NCBI GenBank assembly: GCA_949592205.1
Contig: CATIUR010000005.1
Location: 133,664,277 to 133,728,276 of the forward strand
DNA from: Helichrysum umbraculigerum
Lineage: Eukaryota > Streptophyta > Magnoliopsida > Asterales > Asteraceae
DNA length: 64,000 nucleotides
Reading direction: 5' to 3'
The notes beneath the pieces are model-generated. The model was not told where the DNA came from. It saw only the letters and a program-made list of their open reading frames with translations, and made no database searches. The translations under genes and the position numbers were made by a program. This document shows positions 1 through 11,080 of this stretch, one piece after another (within the stretch, counting starts at the first letter, position 1; the number at the start of each line of letters is the position of its first letter).

Positions 1-2049
1 CATAACTCGAGCTCTGTTAAGGGTTAGACAACGAAATTTTTTTTAAAAGTTGCGTATTGAAAAGAGCTACAACTTTCGTGTTTTGCACTTTTTCCAGATC
101 CGTACTTATTTTTGTATATATTCTGATCTTTGCGACTGCCTGATATTTGCCGAAAACCGAGTACGGTTCTTTCGTAAAATTATTATCTATCTAAATGGAC
201 ATTATAGATCTTGGAAAAATCAGGTTATAAACTAGACACACTCATGAACATCTGGTAAAAATTTTGGAATCAAATTCAGATTAGAACATGTTAAAATCGA
301 GTGCCGAAGTAAACCGACAAAAACCGAAAACATGAAAATCTTAAGTTTTGACATGCGTATTAAAAACCGACATCTCGAATGACTCCGACACGAACCGACA
401 CCTTTTATAAGCTTTATTTACTGAAATATGACTTGGGTAAAAAGTTCGGGTCAAACCGTCATAGTTGACCACGTTTTTGGACTTAGCAAAATCGAGACAG
501 ACTTAAGTGACGCATAAACCCAGGAATTATAGCGACACTCCCATAGTGACGCCCTTACTTTTCTGAATATGATTTGTAGCGACACTCGATAAGTGACGCC
601 TTTGTTATTAAAACTTTATTAATACCGACACTACCTAAGTGACGCCTGAAGTAACTGAACTATTATATTAGCGGCACTTACCCTTAGTGCCGCCATGTCT
701 TAGTGACGCCCCATATCCGACACTTCTTAAGTGACGCTATTTAAATCTGAAAACGCATTTTATGCGGCACTTCCTAAGTGCCGCCCCTAACTAGCAAGTG
801 ACGCATGAAGTGTCGCATGAAACAGAATCTTTAAAAACTAGTTTTCTCACTAAGTGTTAAACTTCAAGTAACGTTAATACTTATACAATGCAATGCTATA
901 ACTCATGAAACATACTATACATATGAAAGTATAACATCATCCTAATAATAATGTCTTAACGAATTATTATTACAAACTTTCACCAACGGGTCGTACACGT
1001 TTTTGATAAACAAACTTGAACAACTTATTTGGACATACTAGTTGATGAACTAGCTCTAGGTGGACATTAACCCTCCACCTACACGATTGGCTTAAGTGGA
1101 CATTGACCCCCACTTATACAATCGCTATAGATGGTCTTTTGAGACATCTACTTATACCCAACCTTATACGTTTTTAGGACGTTAGAAGGTTGCACACCGG
1201 CTTGCTTGCTTATTTGATATTTGCTTGCTACTTGCTAATCTAAGGTGAGTTTCATAGCCCCTTTTTACTGTTTTTCAACTGGGGTGAGAATACATACAAC
1301 TGTTTTATACAACTGCTTATATGATCACAAGTAACTTGAAACATTTTTCGTACGGATTGCATGAGACCTGAATAATCCACTAAAGTCCTCTACCCATCAT
1401 AGTCATTAAAATATGTGCGTGAGTATTATTGGATAGATCTATCAGGGTTTGACAAACCTCGTCCGGGCTAGTCGCTCTAGCCAACCCACGGGCGCAGTAT
1501 TACTTGTGATTTAGAAGTGTATCGGATTAGTACACTTACCGGAGGCAAACAACGTTAAGCTTGACTATGAGACTCATGTAAATGGTATACTTATATTGCA
1601 TTTTGCAATACTTTTACTTATCGTTGGTTAACGATACTTTTAACTGTCATTTGTGAATGATACAACTTGAAATCTTGTGGATCATAACTAAACGATTGTT
1701 TACAAACCTATGAACTCACCAACTTTATGTTGACCTTTTAGTATGTATTTCTCAGGTAACCCGCCGCAATAGGAAGCTTATGGAAAGCCTAGCTCGAGTC
1801 GCATTGTTTTCAAATTACAAGAGATTAGATTGCATTTAGCTGTATTTTGTATAATCAGTTATGTATTAGAAATCTCTTAGCGGTTTATGCGAACTCCAGA
1901 CTTATTGTAAACTTTGAATTACGGTAACTTTTTATTAAAACGTCTCATATAGAGGTCATTTGTTGTAATCTTGTGTTGTGATATTTAATTTGGTCGGCGC
2001 CCCCATGACAACTCATGTTTCCGCTGCCACGTGTTTTGGGGGTGCGACA
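1..2049 (+). repeat. 5' LTR (3' part) of the Tekay-like element
   Basis: Matches 9032-11080 at a constant offset of 9031. By eye only three substitutions are seen, at 1320 (t versus c), 1653 (g versus a) and 1958 (a versus g). It ends GGGTGCGACA just before the primer-binding site. It contains the hairpin array at about 503-818. Short ORFs here are identical in both LTRs and have no recognised product. Confidence 0.95.
503..818 (+). repeat. short-hairpin array in 5' LTR
   Basis: About eight units each pair a left arm such as GCGACACT or GCGGCACT with a right arm such as AGTGACGC or AGTGCCGC. The loops are 5-6 nt and the spacers 15-35 nt. Two units have compensatory G/C arms. The same array type occurs in the other Tekay-like LTRs of this window. 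Function unknown. Confidence 0.75.
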
Positions 2050-2052
2050 GAT

Positions 2053-2064
2053 TGGTATCAGAGC
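2053..2064 (+). promoter_or_regulatory. primer-binding site (tRNA-iMet)
   Basis: TGGTATCAGAGC starts 3 bases after the 5' LTR end and matches the 3' end complement of plant initiator methionine tRNA, the usual primer for Tekay and many other plant LTR elements. Confidence 0.92.
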
Positions 2065-2370
2065 CTAAGGTTATAGCGAACTAGGATTGCATTAGTGACC
2101 TAGACTATAACCGTTAGGTTAGTATTCCTCATTTGTTATGACTGGTTCAGCAATTGCATCATTTGAATTTAATTTAACATAGCTTGATCAACTATGTACA
2201 ATTAAACAAGAATCGATGCAAGACCTGAAATGGTTATGGTGGATGGGAATGCATTAGAAGGCTTTGACCGAGGATAGAACGGGACCAACCTTATACGTGC
2301 TTATGTGCTAGGTTATTGTATTTATATATAACCTTAACCTTACGTATACTAAAACTCCTTGCCACAGAAA

Positions 2371-2751
2371 ATGGCAACCACTCCCACCGCTACGTCTCCC
2401 AACTCTGAGAACGAAGCCCAAACACGAACCGCTACTGAAGGAATCGTTACTATGTCTTCAGCACCAAACTCTCCTGAACGACTTTACTACATCACTGGCG
2501 AAGCCCGAGTGATTCGTACTCGCCCAAGGAGTACCAGATCATCTCGAGCCAACCCTTTCTCAAACTCCATTGCTAATACCACCCGCCGTCCATCATACCC
2601 TCGTAGATGGGACTGGCTACCCACAACTCTAAATACTTGGAGGTCTGAGGAAAACATGGAGGTTCCCGATGACCCCATGGACATCTCTCTATACACCCAG
2701 GAACCAATACACCACACTGTACCCGTGTTAGCTGCCCGACATGTTTTGTGA
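2371..2751 (+). CDS. leader ORF between primer site and gag (126 aa)
   Basis: First ATG-initiated reading frame after the primer site, in a context of aaaATGg. The product is rich in Ser, Thr, Pro and Arg and looks largely unstructured, with no recognised domain, signal peptide or membrane segment. A leader ORF at the same place, also starting Met-Ala with Thr-Pro nearby, exists in the minus-strand Tekay-like element (24094-24588), which argues that it is a real element-encoded frame. It ends 180 bp before the gag ATG. A pyrimidine-rich stretch ending in ag lies directly before that ATG, so the leader could be removed by splicing from some transcripts (inference). Function unknown. Confidence 0.55.
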   Translation: MATTPTATSPNSENEAQTRTATEGIVTMSSAPNSPERLYYITGEARVIRTRPRSTRSSRANPFSNSIANTTRRPSYPRRWDWLPTTLNTWRSEENMEVPDDPMDISLYTQEPIHHTVPVLAARHVL

Positions 2752-2931
2752 ACTCTCAAGTATTGTAATCATTTGAACTCGCGCCTTTGTATGGTCATGA
2801 AATTTGCTTCCTTGTTTTATTGAATATCTTGCTGTACATACTTGTTTTACCTTCTTGTGTACACCTGCAAAGACTTTAAGATCCTACTCACTGAAATCTT
2901 ATGTGCCTCTTATTTTCTTTCTTTTAGAATC

Positions 2932-5900
2932 ATGGCACCAAAACGTCAAATGAGCTCCGCTGATATCGAAAGACTCGTCAATCAAAGGGTCCAAGCAGCC
3001 CTAGAAGCTGCCAGGAACAATCCCAATCCAAACCAAGGAAACCCTGGAGGGGCAGGCAACAACCCACCTGTGCCAAAGCCCTGCACCCACAAAGATTTCA
3101 TGAATTGTAAACCTCTCCATTTCAAAGGAACCGAAGGAGCCGTCGGTCTCATGCGATGGATTGAGAAAATGGAGTCTGTTTTCCGAATAAGTAACTGTCA
3201 AGAAGAGAACAAAGTCAAATTCTCTACCTACACTCTAGCTGAGGGTGCACTCACCTTCTGGAACTCATACGCCCAAACTCATGGTATTGATACTGCCTAT
3301 CAAATGTCTTGGGATGAACTCAAAAACTTGTTGAGGGAAGAATACTGTCCCCGCGAGCAACTCCAACAGCTCGAACACGAATTCTGGAACCTCACAGTTC
3401 AAGGAAACGACATTACCAGCTACACAACCAGATTTCACCAGCTTGCTCTCCTTTGTCCATCCATGGTGGACCCTGAATCCAAACGTGTTGAAAGATACAT
3501 TTGGGGGCTACCTGATTCCATCCAAGGCAATGTCATCTCTTCCAAACCCGGGACCATCCAAAGTGCCGTCCGCATGGCACACGAGCTTATGGCTCAAATT
3601 GTCCGCCGTGGGACACCCACAGTGAAAACCACAGGGGATAACAAAAGAAAATGGTCCGGAAATAACAACAATCAGCAGCAACAGCAAACCAAGAGGGCCG
3701 AGTCTGTTAAGGCCTACACCTCTGGTTCAGGGTCGGGGGACAAGAAAGGGTACGTTGGGAACAAACCTTACTGTTCCAAGTGTACTCTACACCACGAAGG
3801 CCCCTGTACCTGTACCAAGTGCAAACGGCAGGGACATCTAGCTAAAGATTGCAGAACCCCCAACCCAAATACCAACCCCAATGCACCAAAGGCTTGTTTC
3901 GAGTGTGGTAGCACTGCCCATTTCCGGAATAATTGCCCGAAACGAAACAACACCAACAACAACAGGAACAACAATAACAACAACAACCCTCGCGGCCGAG
4001 CTTTTGTACTCAATGCCGGAGAAGCCCGTCAAGATCCCAACGTTGTTACGGGTATGTTTCTCCTCAACGATCTAACCGTTTCAGTTTTATTCGATACTGG
4101 TGCTGATAAAAGTTTCATATCTGATGAGTTTTGTCCGTTACTCAACATTACTCCCACTGCCTTAGATGCTAAGTTCACAGTAGAATTAGCAAATGGCAAA
4201 CTGATAGAGGCCGATAGTGTGATACCTAATTGCACTCTAAACCTAGCCAACGAAATTTTCCCCATAAACCTCATCCCTGTTGAAATCGGGAGCTTCGATG
4301 TCATCGTAGGCATGGACTGGTTGTCCAAGCATCATGCTGAAATTGTTTGTTTCGAAAAGATTGTGCGTATACCTCTCGCTACCGGTGGAACCTTGATCAT
4401 ACAGGGGGAGACTGGTAGGCGAAACTTAAACATCATCTCTTGTATGAAAACCCAAAAGTACCTGAGGAAAGGGTACCCGACAATCCTTGCTCACGTAACC
4501 GAAAAGAAGTCGGCTGAAAAGCGACTTGAAGATGTACCCATTGTACGAGACTTTCCTGAAGTCTTTCCCGAAGACTTGCCAGGCCTTCCCCCGCCTAGAC
4601 AAGTCGAATTCCAAATCGACCTTGTGCCCGGTGCTGCACCCGTGGCACGAGCCCCATACAGATTAGCCCCATCCGAGTTGCAGGAGTTGTCCACTCAATT
4701 ACAGGAACTCCTGGACAAGGAATTCATTCGACCAAGTTCCTCACCTTGGGGAGCTCCGGTCCTTTTCGTTAAAAAGAAGGACGGATCCTTCAGAATGTGT
4801 ATCGATTACCGTGAACTGAACAAACTTACTATCAAAAACCGATACCCACTTCCTAGAATCGATGACTTATTTGACCAACTTCAAGGTTCAAGCTTTTATT
4901 CAAAGATCGACCTTCGGTCTGGTTATCACCAACTCCGCGTTCGAGACGCCGACATCCCAAAAACCGCATTCCGAACCCGCTACGGGCATTACGAATTCCA
5001 AGTGATGCCTTTTGGTTTAACCAACGCACCGGCTGTATTCATGGATCTTATGAATCGGGTGTGCAAACCTTACCTGGATAAGTTTGTCATCGTCTTCATT
5101 GACGACATTCTAATCTACTCTCGCAACGAAACAGAACATGGCCAACACCTGAAAACTATCTTGGAATTACTCAAACACGAGGAGCTATACGCCAAGTACT
5201 CCAAGTGTGAGTTCTGGATGCGAACAGTACAGTTCCTAGGGCATGTCGTTGACAGCCAAGGGATACGTGTTGATCCAGCAAAAATCGAGGCCATCAAGTG
5301 CTGGAAAGCACCAACTACTCCAACCGAGGTCCGACAATTCTTAGGTCTCGCTGGATATTACCGACGATTCATCGAGAATTTTTCCCGAATTGCTCAACCG
5401 TTAACCTCCTTGACTCAGAAAGACAAGAAATTCGACTGGACCGACAAACAGGAGTCGGCTTTTCAACTCCTTAAACAGAAACTCTGCAGTGCACCAATCC
5501 TATCCTTACCCGAAGGCACCGATGATTTCGTAGTTTACTGCGACGCCTCACATCAAGGACTAGGTTGTGTGTTAATGCAACGTGATAAGGTCATCGCTTA
5601 TGCCTCTCGGCAACTGAAAATCCATGAGAAAAACTATACCACTCACGATCTCGAATTAGGAGCCGTTGTCTTTGCGCTCAAAATATGGAGACACTACCTA
5701 TATGGTACCAAGTGTACTATCTTCACTGACCACAAAAGCCTTCAACATATCTTTGATCAGAAGGACCTAAACATGAGACAACGTCGTTGGGTCGAGTTAC
5801 TTAGTGACTACGACTGCGAAATCCGATACCACCCGGGTAAGGCTAACGTTGTTGCCGATGCCCTAAGCCAAAAAGAACGAGTGAAACCCCTTCGAGTTCG

Positions 5901-7383
5901 AGCACTTGTTTTAACCATCCACAACGATCTTATTTCTCAAATTCATTCCACTCAACTCGAAGCACTCAATGAGAAAAACATCAAAAATGAGGCCTTGCGA
6001 GGCATGGAAAAACAATTTGAAATCAAACCCGACGGAACCAGACACTTCTCTAACCGAATCTGGTTACCTAACTTTGGGAACCTACGAGATTTAGTCATGG
6101 ATGAAGCTCACAAATCCCGATACTCCATACATCCTGGTTCTGACAAGATGTATCATGACATCAAACAACGGTATTGGTGGCCCAACATGAAAGCTGACAT
6201 AGCCACGTATGTTAGTAAGTGTCTAACCTGTGCCAAGGTTAAGGCCGAATACCAGAAACCTTCTGGGTTACTTCAACAACCCGAGATACCTCAATGGAAA
6301 TGGGAAAACATAACCATGGACTTCATCAACAAGCTACCAAAAACACCGAGCGGTTGCGATACCATTTGGGTGATCGTAGATCGTCTCACAAAATCCGCCC
6401 ATTTCCTAGCTATCAAAGAAAACGACAAGATGGAGCGCTTGGCTCGCATCTACATCAAAGAGGTTGTAGCACGACACGGTATACCCATTTCGATCATCTC
6501 CGATAGAGATAGCCGCTTCACCTCTCGATTTTGGCAAACGCTTCATAAAGCTCTCGGTACTCGTCTTGATTTGAGTACTGCTTATCACCCACAAACCGAT
6601 GGTCAAAGTGAACGGACCATCCAAACCCTAGAAGACATGCTGCGAGCATGCGTTATTGACTTCGGAAACTCTTGGGAAAACCACCTACCTTTGTGTGAGT
6701 TCTCCTACAACAACAGTTATCACACCAGCATTGATGCTGCACCCTTCGAGGCACTTTATGGTAGAAAGTGCCGATCACCAATTTGTTGGACCGAAATCGG
6801 CGATAGCCAACTCACTGGTCCTGAAATCATCCATGAAACGACCGAGAAAATCGTGACCATTCAAAACCGGCTGAAAGCCGCACGTGATCGTCAGAAGAGT
6901 TACGCTGACGTAAGACGCAAACCACTCGAGTTCCAGGTTGGGGACCGAGTACTCTTGAAAGTGTCACCTTGGAAAGGTGTCATTCGTTTTGGTAAACGCG
7001 GCAAACTAAACCCTAGGTACATCGGACCTTTTGAAATTCTTGAAAGAATTGGCCCGGTGGCATATCGACTGCAGCTACCACCACAACTCAGTAGCGTGCA
7101 CAACACTTTTCACATTTCTAACCTGAAGAAATGTCTGTCTGATGAGACACTTGTTATCCCTCTCGACGAAATCCATATCGACGATAGACTCCATTTCGTC
7201 GAGGAACCAATAGAAATCATGGACCGTGAGGTCAAACGATTGAAACAGAGTCGTATTCCCATCGTTAAAGTCCGGTGGAATTCTAGGCGCGGTCCTGAAT
7301 TCACTTGGGAACGGGAAGACCAAATGCGACTAAAACATCCACATCTATTCCTTGATACCCCACAGACTGCGGCAACAAACTAA
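2932..7383 (+). CDS. Gag-Pol polyprotein of Tekay-like retrotransposon (1483 aa)
   Basis: One uninterrupted frame. The first ATG is 2932, in the context tcATGgc; the frame is open further upstream without an ATG. Approximate residue order is: Gag capsid-like core 70-222; two zinc knuckles, CxxCxxxGHxxxxC at 293-307 and a variant with Ala-His at 322-335; aspartic protease DTGA at 388; reverse transcriptase FIDD at 722; RNase H with YCDAS at 868-872; and integrase. Integrase has an HHCC zinc-binding part near 1068-1100 and a catalytic D1130, D1191, E1227 (35 residues between the last two). The C-terminal 1429-1477 stretch, with VRWN and TWERE, resembles a chromodomain tail of Tekay/Del chromoviruses. 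All catalytic motifs I looked for are present and there is no frameshift, so the protein could be functional. It makes the virus-like particle, copies the RNA and inserts the DNA. Confidence 0.95.
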   Translation: MAPKRQMSSADIERLVNQRVQAALEAARNNPNPNQGNPGGAGNNPPVPKPCTHKDFMNCKPLHFKGTEGAVGLMRWIEKMESVFRISNCQEENKVKFSTYTLAEGALTFWNSYAQTHGIDTAYQMSWDELKNLLREEYCPREQLQQLEHEFWNLTVQGNDITSYTTRFHQLALLCPSMVDPESKRVERYIWGLPDSIQGNVISSKPGTIQSAVRMAHELMAQIVRRGTPTVKTTGDNKRKWSGNNNNQQQQQTKRAESVKAYTSGSGSGDKKGYVGNKPYCSKCTLHHEGPCTCTKCKRQGHLAKDCRTPNPNTNPNAPKACFECGSTAHFRNNCPKRNNTNNNRNNNNNNNPRGRAFVLNAGEARQDPNVVTGMFLLNDLTVSVLFDTGADKSFISDEFCPLLNITPTALDAKFTVELANGKLIEADSVIPNCTLNLANEIFPINLIPVEIGSFDVIVGMDWLSKHHAEIVCFEKIVRIPLATGGTLIIQGETGRRNLNIISCMKTQKYLRKGYPTILAHVTEKKSAEKRLEDVPIVRDFPEVFPEDLPGLPPPRQVEFQIDLVPGAAPVARAPYRLAPSELQELSTQLQELLDKEFIRPSSSPWGAPVLFVKKKDGSFRMCIDYRELNKLTIKNRYPLPRIDDLFDQLQGSSFYSKIDLRSGYHQLRVRDADIPKTAFRTRYGHYEFQVMPFGLTNAPAVFMDLMNRVCKPYLDKFVIVFIDDILIYSRNETEHGQHLKTILELLKHEELYAKYSKCEFWMRTVQFLGHVVDSQGIRVDPAKIEAIKCWKAPTTPTEVRQFLGLAGYYRRFIENFSRIAQPLTSLTQKDKKFDWTDKQESAFQLLKQKLCSAPILSLPEGTDDFVVYCDASHQGLGCVLMQRDKVIAYASRQLKIHEKNYTTHDLELGAVVFALKIWRHYLYGTKCTIFTDHKSLQHIFDQKDLNMRQRRWVELLSDYDCEIRYHPGKANVVADALSQKERVKPLRVRALVLTIHNDLISQIHSTQLEALNEKNIKNEALRGMEKQFEIKPDGTRHFSNRIWLPNFGNLRDLVMDEAHKSRYSIHPGSDKMYHDIKQRYWWPNMKADIATYVSKCLTCAKVKAEYQKPSGLLQQPEIPQWKWENITMDFINKLPKTPSGCDTIWVIVDRLTKSAHFLAIKENDKMERLARIYIKEVVARHGIPISIISDRDSRFTSRFWQTLHKALGTRLDLSTAYHPQTDGQSERTIQTLEDMLRACVIDFGNSWENHLPLCEFSYNNSYHTSIDAAPFEALYGRKCRSPICWTEIGDSQLTGPEIIHETTEKIVTIQNRLKAARDRQKSYADVRRKPLEFQVGDRVLLKVSPWKGVIRFGKRGKLNPRYIGPFEILERIGPVAYRLQLPPQLSSVHNTFHISNLKKCLSDETLVIPLDEIHIDDRLHFVEEPIEIMDREVKRLKQSRIPIVKVRWNSRRGPEFTWEREDQMRLKHPHLFLDTPQTAATN

Positions 7384-7406
7384 TTTCGGGACGAAATTCC
7401 CCTAAC

Positions 7407-7416
7407 AGGGGGAGAA
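7407..7416 (+). promoter_or_regulatory. polypurine tract
   Basis: AGGGGGAGAA lies immediately before the 3' LTR start TGTGACACCC and just after the gag-pol stop. The preceding cgggacgaaattcc is typical for this lineage. It primes plus-strand DNA synthesis. Confidence 0.9.
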
Positions 7417-10400
7417 TGTGACACCCGACGATTTAGGGTTACTGATAATCCTACTTGAAACCCTAATTACGTGTGTTTAGTTTAATATTAGGCTAAATAC
7501 TTGTAATTACTTGTAACTATTTGTATATTTATGTGAATATACACTCCCGAAATTGATATATATTACGCTTACGTAATTAGTTGTAATTACGCTTACGCAA
7601 TTTGGTGAAATTGTGCAAAACGACCGGACGGAGTCCGACACAGTATAAATACGGACGTTGGTGAAAAACTTTCTATAAATAACTATAATCTATTTTTAGA
7701 AGTTATTTATCATTATTTATTATTTTGCTAAAATGATACTCGAAAAACCTAGACGTTTCGGTTAAAACGTCTCAAACGCAACGATAACGCGCGAATTTAT
7801 TTCGACGACCAAACGTACGTCAATAATTAAATTGACAACCTAAATTAAGTATTTTAAATAATACTTCAATGGAAATTTATCCAAATTATATCGTTAATCT
7901 AAACGACTCAAAATAACGTTACGCGATTAAACCGCCGTAGAACGTGCACGCAAATCGAGGCCAATAATTTAACGAAACATTTTTATAAGTGTTTCCAAGT
8001 ACTATATTAAATATTTCAGGTAGAAATATCGAAACTCAAATCGTTAAATAAAAACGTCAACTAAACATTTAACGTACGAATAAACGTTTAAACAAGCGGG
8101 TAAACGAACGAAAAACGCAACGATTTAAGCTAGAAATGGAAAATGACCAAAATACCCTTGTGTGGCCCCCCCCATGGCCGGCCCCCATGCCCCATGTGCC
8201 ACCCCACACCACACCCTATCCATATGCATGCAAAGACTCATGATGATATTCCCTTTGATCCTTCACTCAACCCACATGCATTTCACTTCCATTTTCACTC
8301 AACTCCTTTCCCCAAGTTTCTCTCAAAACTCTCTCTCATTTTCTGGAGAAAAACACAGCCCAAACACCTCCATAAACCACCATTGATCACCACCATTAAT
8401 CAAGAACAAGGAAGAAGGAGAAACAAGAATCAAGCTCCATTTCATCACCACCATCTTTTCTTCATCATTTGCTTGGTATAAATCATCAAACTTTTTACTT
8501 ATTTTACTTTTAATCTACTGATTATGATGTTATAATGTTCATCTAACATGAATATGTCCAAGATTGTTGTTAAAAATCGTTTTTATAACACATACAAGAA
8601 CATGCATGAAATCTGCCTAAAAATCGACAGTTTACAAAAATATTCGTATAAAATCAAATACTGAGAGTTAGAAGATGCATTTTTTTTTAAAAATTTGCGT
8701 ATCGAAAAGATCTACAACTTTCGTGTTTTGTACTTTTTCCAGAAACGTACTCGTTTTTCTATACGAACCAATTTATAAGACTGACCAGGAAGTTTTTCGA
8801 TAAAATGTGTTCGGTTGTTACGCGGCTTTATTTAACTATGTTAATGGACTTGTTAGAAGCTGAAAATTTGATATGTTAGTTAAGACACTTAGTAAATCAG
8901 TTGGTAAAAATTTGGAAGTTTGATTTGGACTATAGATAGGTGAAATCAGTTGGCGTAATGACCCGACATAAACCGAAAACATGCAAAATGTGACAGAATC
9001 TGTCTCCAGAAAATCAGTCCACAAAATCGGCCATAACTCGAGCTCTGTTAAGGGTTAGACAACGAAATTTTTTTTAAAAGTTGCGTATTGAAAAGAGCTA
9101 CAACTTTCGTGTTTTGCACTTTTTCCAGATCCGTACTTATTTTTGTATATATTCTGATCTTTGCGACTGCCTGATATTTGCCGAAAACCGAGTACGGTTC
9201 TTTCGTAAAATTATTATCTATCTAAATGGACATTATAGATCTTGGAAAAATCAGGTTATAAACTAGACACACTCATGAACATCTGGTAAAAATTTTGGAA
9301 TCAAATTCAGATTAGAACATGTTAAAATCGAGTGCCGAAGTAAACCGACAAAAACCGAAAACATGAAAATCTTAAGTTTTGACATGCGTATTAAAAACCG
9401 ACATCTCGAATGACTCCGACACGAACCGACACCTTTTATAAGCTTTATTTACTGAAATATGACTTGGGTAAAAAGTTCGGGTCAAACCGTCATAGTTGAC
9501 CACGTTTTTGGACTTAGCAAAATCGAGACAGACTTAAGTGACGCATAAACCCAGGAATTATAGCGACACTCCCATAGTGACGCCCTTACTTTTCTGAATA
9601 TGATTTGTAGCGACACTCGATAAGTGACGCCTTTGTTATTAAAACTTTATTAATACCGACACTACCTAAGTGACGCCTGAAGTAACTGAACTATTATATT
9701 AGCGGCACTTACCCTTAGTGCCGCCATGTCTTAGTGACGCCCCATATCCGACACTTCTTAAGTGACGCTATTTAAATCTGAAAACGCATTTTATGCGGCA
9801 CTTCCTAAGTGCCGCCCCTAACTAGCAAGTGACGCATGAAGTGTCGCATGAAACAGAATCTTTAAAAACTAGTTTTCTCACTAAGTGTTAAACTTCAAGT
9901 AACGTTAATACTTATACAATGCAATGCTATAACTCATGAAACATACTATACATATGAAAGTATAACATCATCCTAATAATAATGTCTTAACGAATTATTA
10001 TTACAAACTTTCACCAACGGGTCGTACACGTTTTTGATAAACAAACTTGAACAACTTATTTGGACATACTAGTTGATGAACTAGCTCTAGGTGGACATTA
10101 ACCCTCCACCTACACGATTGGCTTAAGTGGACATTGACCCCCACTTATACAATCGCTATAGATGGTCTTTTGAGACATCTACTTATACCCAACCTTATAC
10201 GTTTTTAGGACGTTAGAAGGTTGCACACCGGCTTGCTTGCTTATTTGATATTTGCTTGCTACTTGCTAATCTAAGGTGAGTTTCATAGCCCCTTTTTACT
10301 GTTTTTCAACTGGGGTGAGAATACATACAACTGTTTTATACAACTGCTTACATGATCACAAGTAACTTGAAACATTTTTCGTACGGATTGCATGAGACCT

Positions 10401-11080
10401 GAATAATCCACTAAAGTCCTCTACCCATCATAGTCATTAAAATATGTGCGTGAGTATTATTGGATAGATCTATCAGGGTTTGACAAACCTCGTCCGGGCT
10501 AGTCGCTCTAGCCAACCCACGGGCGCAGTATTACTTGTGATTTAGAAGTGTATCGGATTAGTACACTTACCGGAGGCAAACAACGTTAAGCTTGACTATG
10601 AGACTCATGTAAATGGTATACTTATATTGCATTTTGCAATACTTTTACTTATCGTTGGTTAACGATACTTTTAACTGTCATTTATGAATGATACAACTTG
10701 AAATCTTGTGGATCATAACTAAACGATTGTTTACAAACCTATGAACTCACCAACTTTATGTTGACCTTTTAGTATGTATTTCTCAGGTAACCCGCCGCAA
10801 TAGGAAGCTTATGGAAAGCCTAGCTCGAGTCGCATTGTTTTCAAATTACAAGAGATTAGATTGCATTTAGCTGTATTTTGTATAATCAGTTATGTATTAG
10901 AAATCTCTTAGCGGTTTATGCGAACTCCAGACTTATTGTAAACTTTGAATTACGGTAACTTTTTATTAAAACGTCTCATATAGAGGTCGTTTGTTGTAAT
11001 CTTGTGTTGTGATATTTAATTTGGTCGGCGCCCCCATGACAACTCATGTTTCCGCTGCCACGTGTTTTGGGGGTGCGACA
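7417..11080 (+). repeat. 3' LTR of the Tekay-like element (3664 bp, complete)
   Basis: Starts TGTGACACCC after the polypurine tract and ends GGGTGCGACA at the junction with Athila-like integrase sequence. The first 1615 bp have no partner in the window because the 5' LTR copy is cut. A TATAAATA lies at 7644-7651, beside a cggacggagtccg palindrome that is also found in the 62392 LTR. A C/A-rich stretch around 8200-8480 resembles transcript-leader composition in the related LTRs. The actual start site cannot be fixed by eye. The hairpin array is at 9534-9849. Confidence 0.95.
9534..9849 (+). repeat. short-hairpin array in 3' LTR
   Basis: Same sequence as 503-818. Units such as GCGACACT-loop-AGTGACGC and GCGGCACTT-cct-AAGTGCCGC are separated by AT-rich spacers. 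Confidence 0.75.

Larger units (their letters stand above)
1..11080 (+). mobile_element. Tekay/Del-type Ty3/Gypsy chromovirus, near intact (5' LTR cut by window edge)
   Basis: Seen: bases 1-2049 repeat at 9032-11080, so they are the downstream 2049 bp of a 3664-bp LTR. Between the LTRs, in canonical order, lie a primer-binding site, a leader ORF, one gag-pol frame and a polypurine tract. LTR ends are TGTGACACCC and GGGTGCGACA, an imperfect terminal inverted repeat beginning TG and ending CA. Family knowledge: an initiator-Met primer site, very long LTRs and a C-terminal chromodomain-like tail fit Tekay/Del chromoviruses. The element is inserted in an Athila-like integrase gene, whose reading resumes at 11081. 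The right flank is caaac; the left target duplication lies outside the window. It is probably recent and possibly autonomous (inference). Confidence 0.93.

Noticed and set aside
50..235. 61-codon frame, repeated at 9081-9266
   Set aside because: Identical only because both are LTR copies; Phe/Ile-rich with no conserved features; the older Tekay LTR does not keep it.
503..818. CRISPR-like regularly spaced repeats
   Set aside because: Units are inverted pairs with variable spacers inside an LTR of a plant retrotransposon; no cas genes and a eukaryotic context.
8143..8481. 112-codon His/Pro-rich plus frame in the LTR
   Set aside because: Produced by the C/A-rich leader-like stretch; no conserved domain, not preserved in related LTRs.
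11009..11080. N-terminal extension of the Athila integrase frame into the LTR
   Set aside because: The frame crosses an insertion junction by chance; the LTR part is not integrase.
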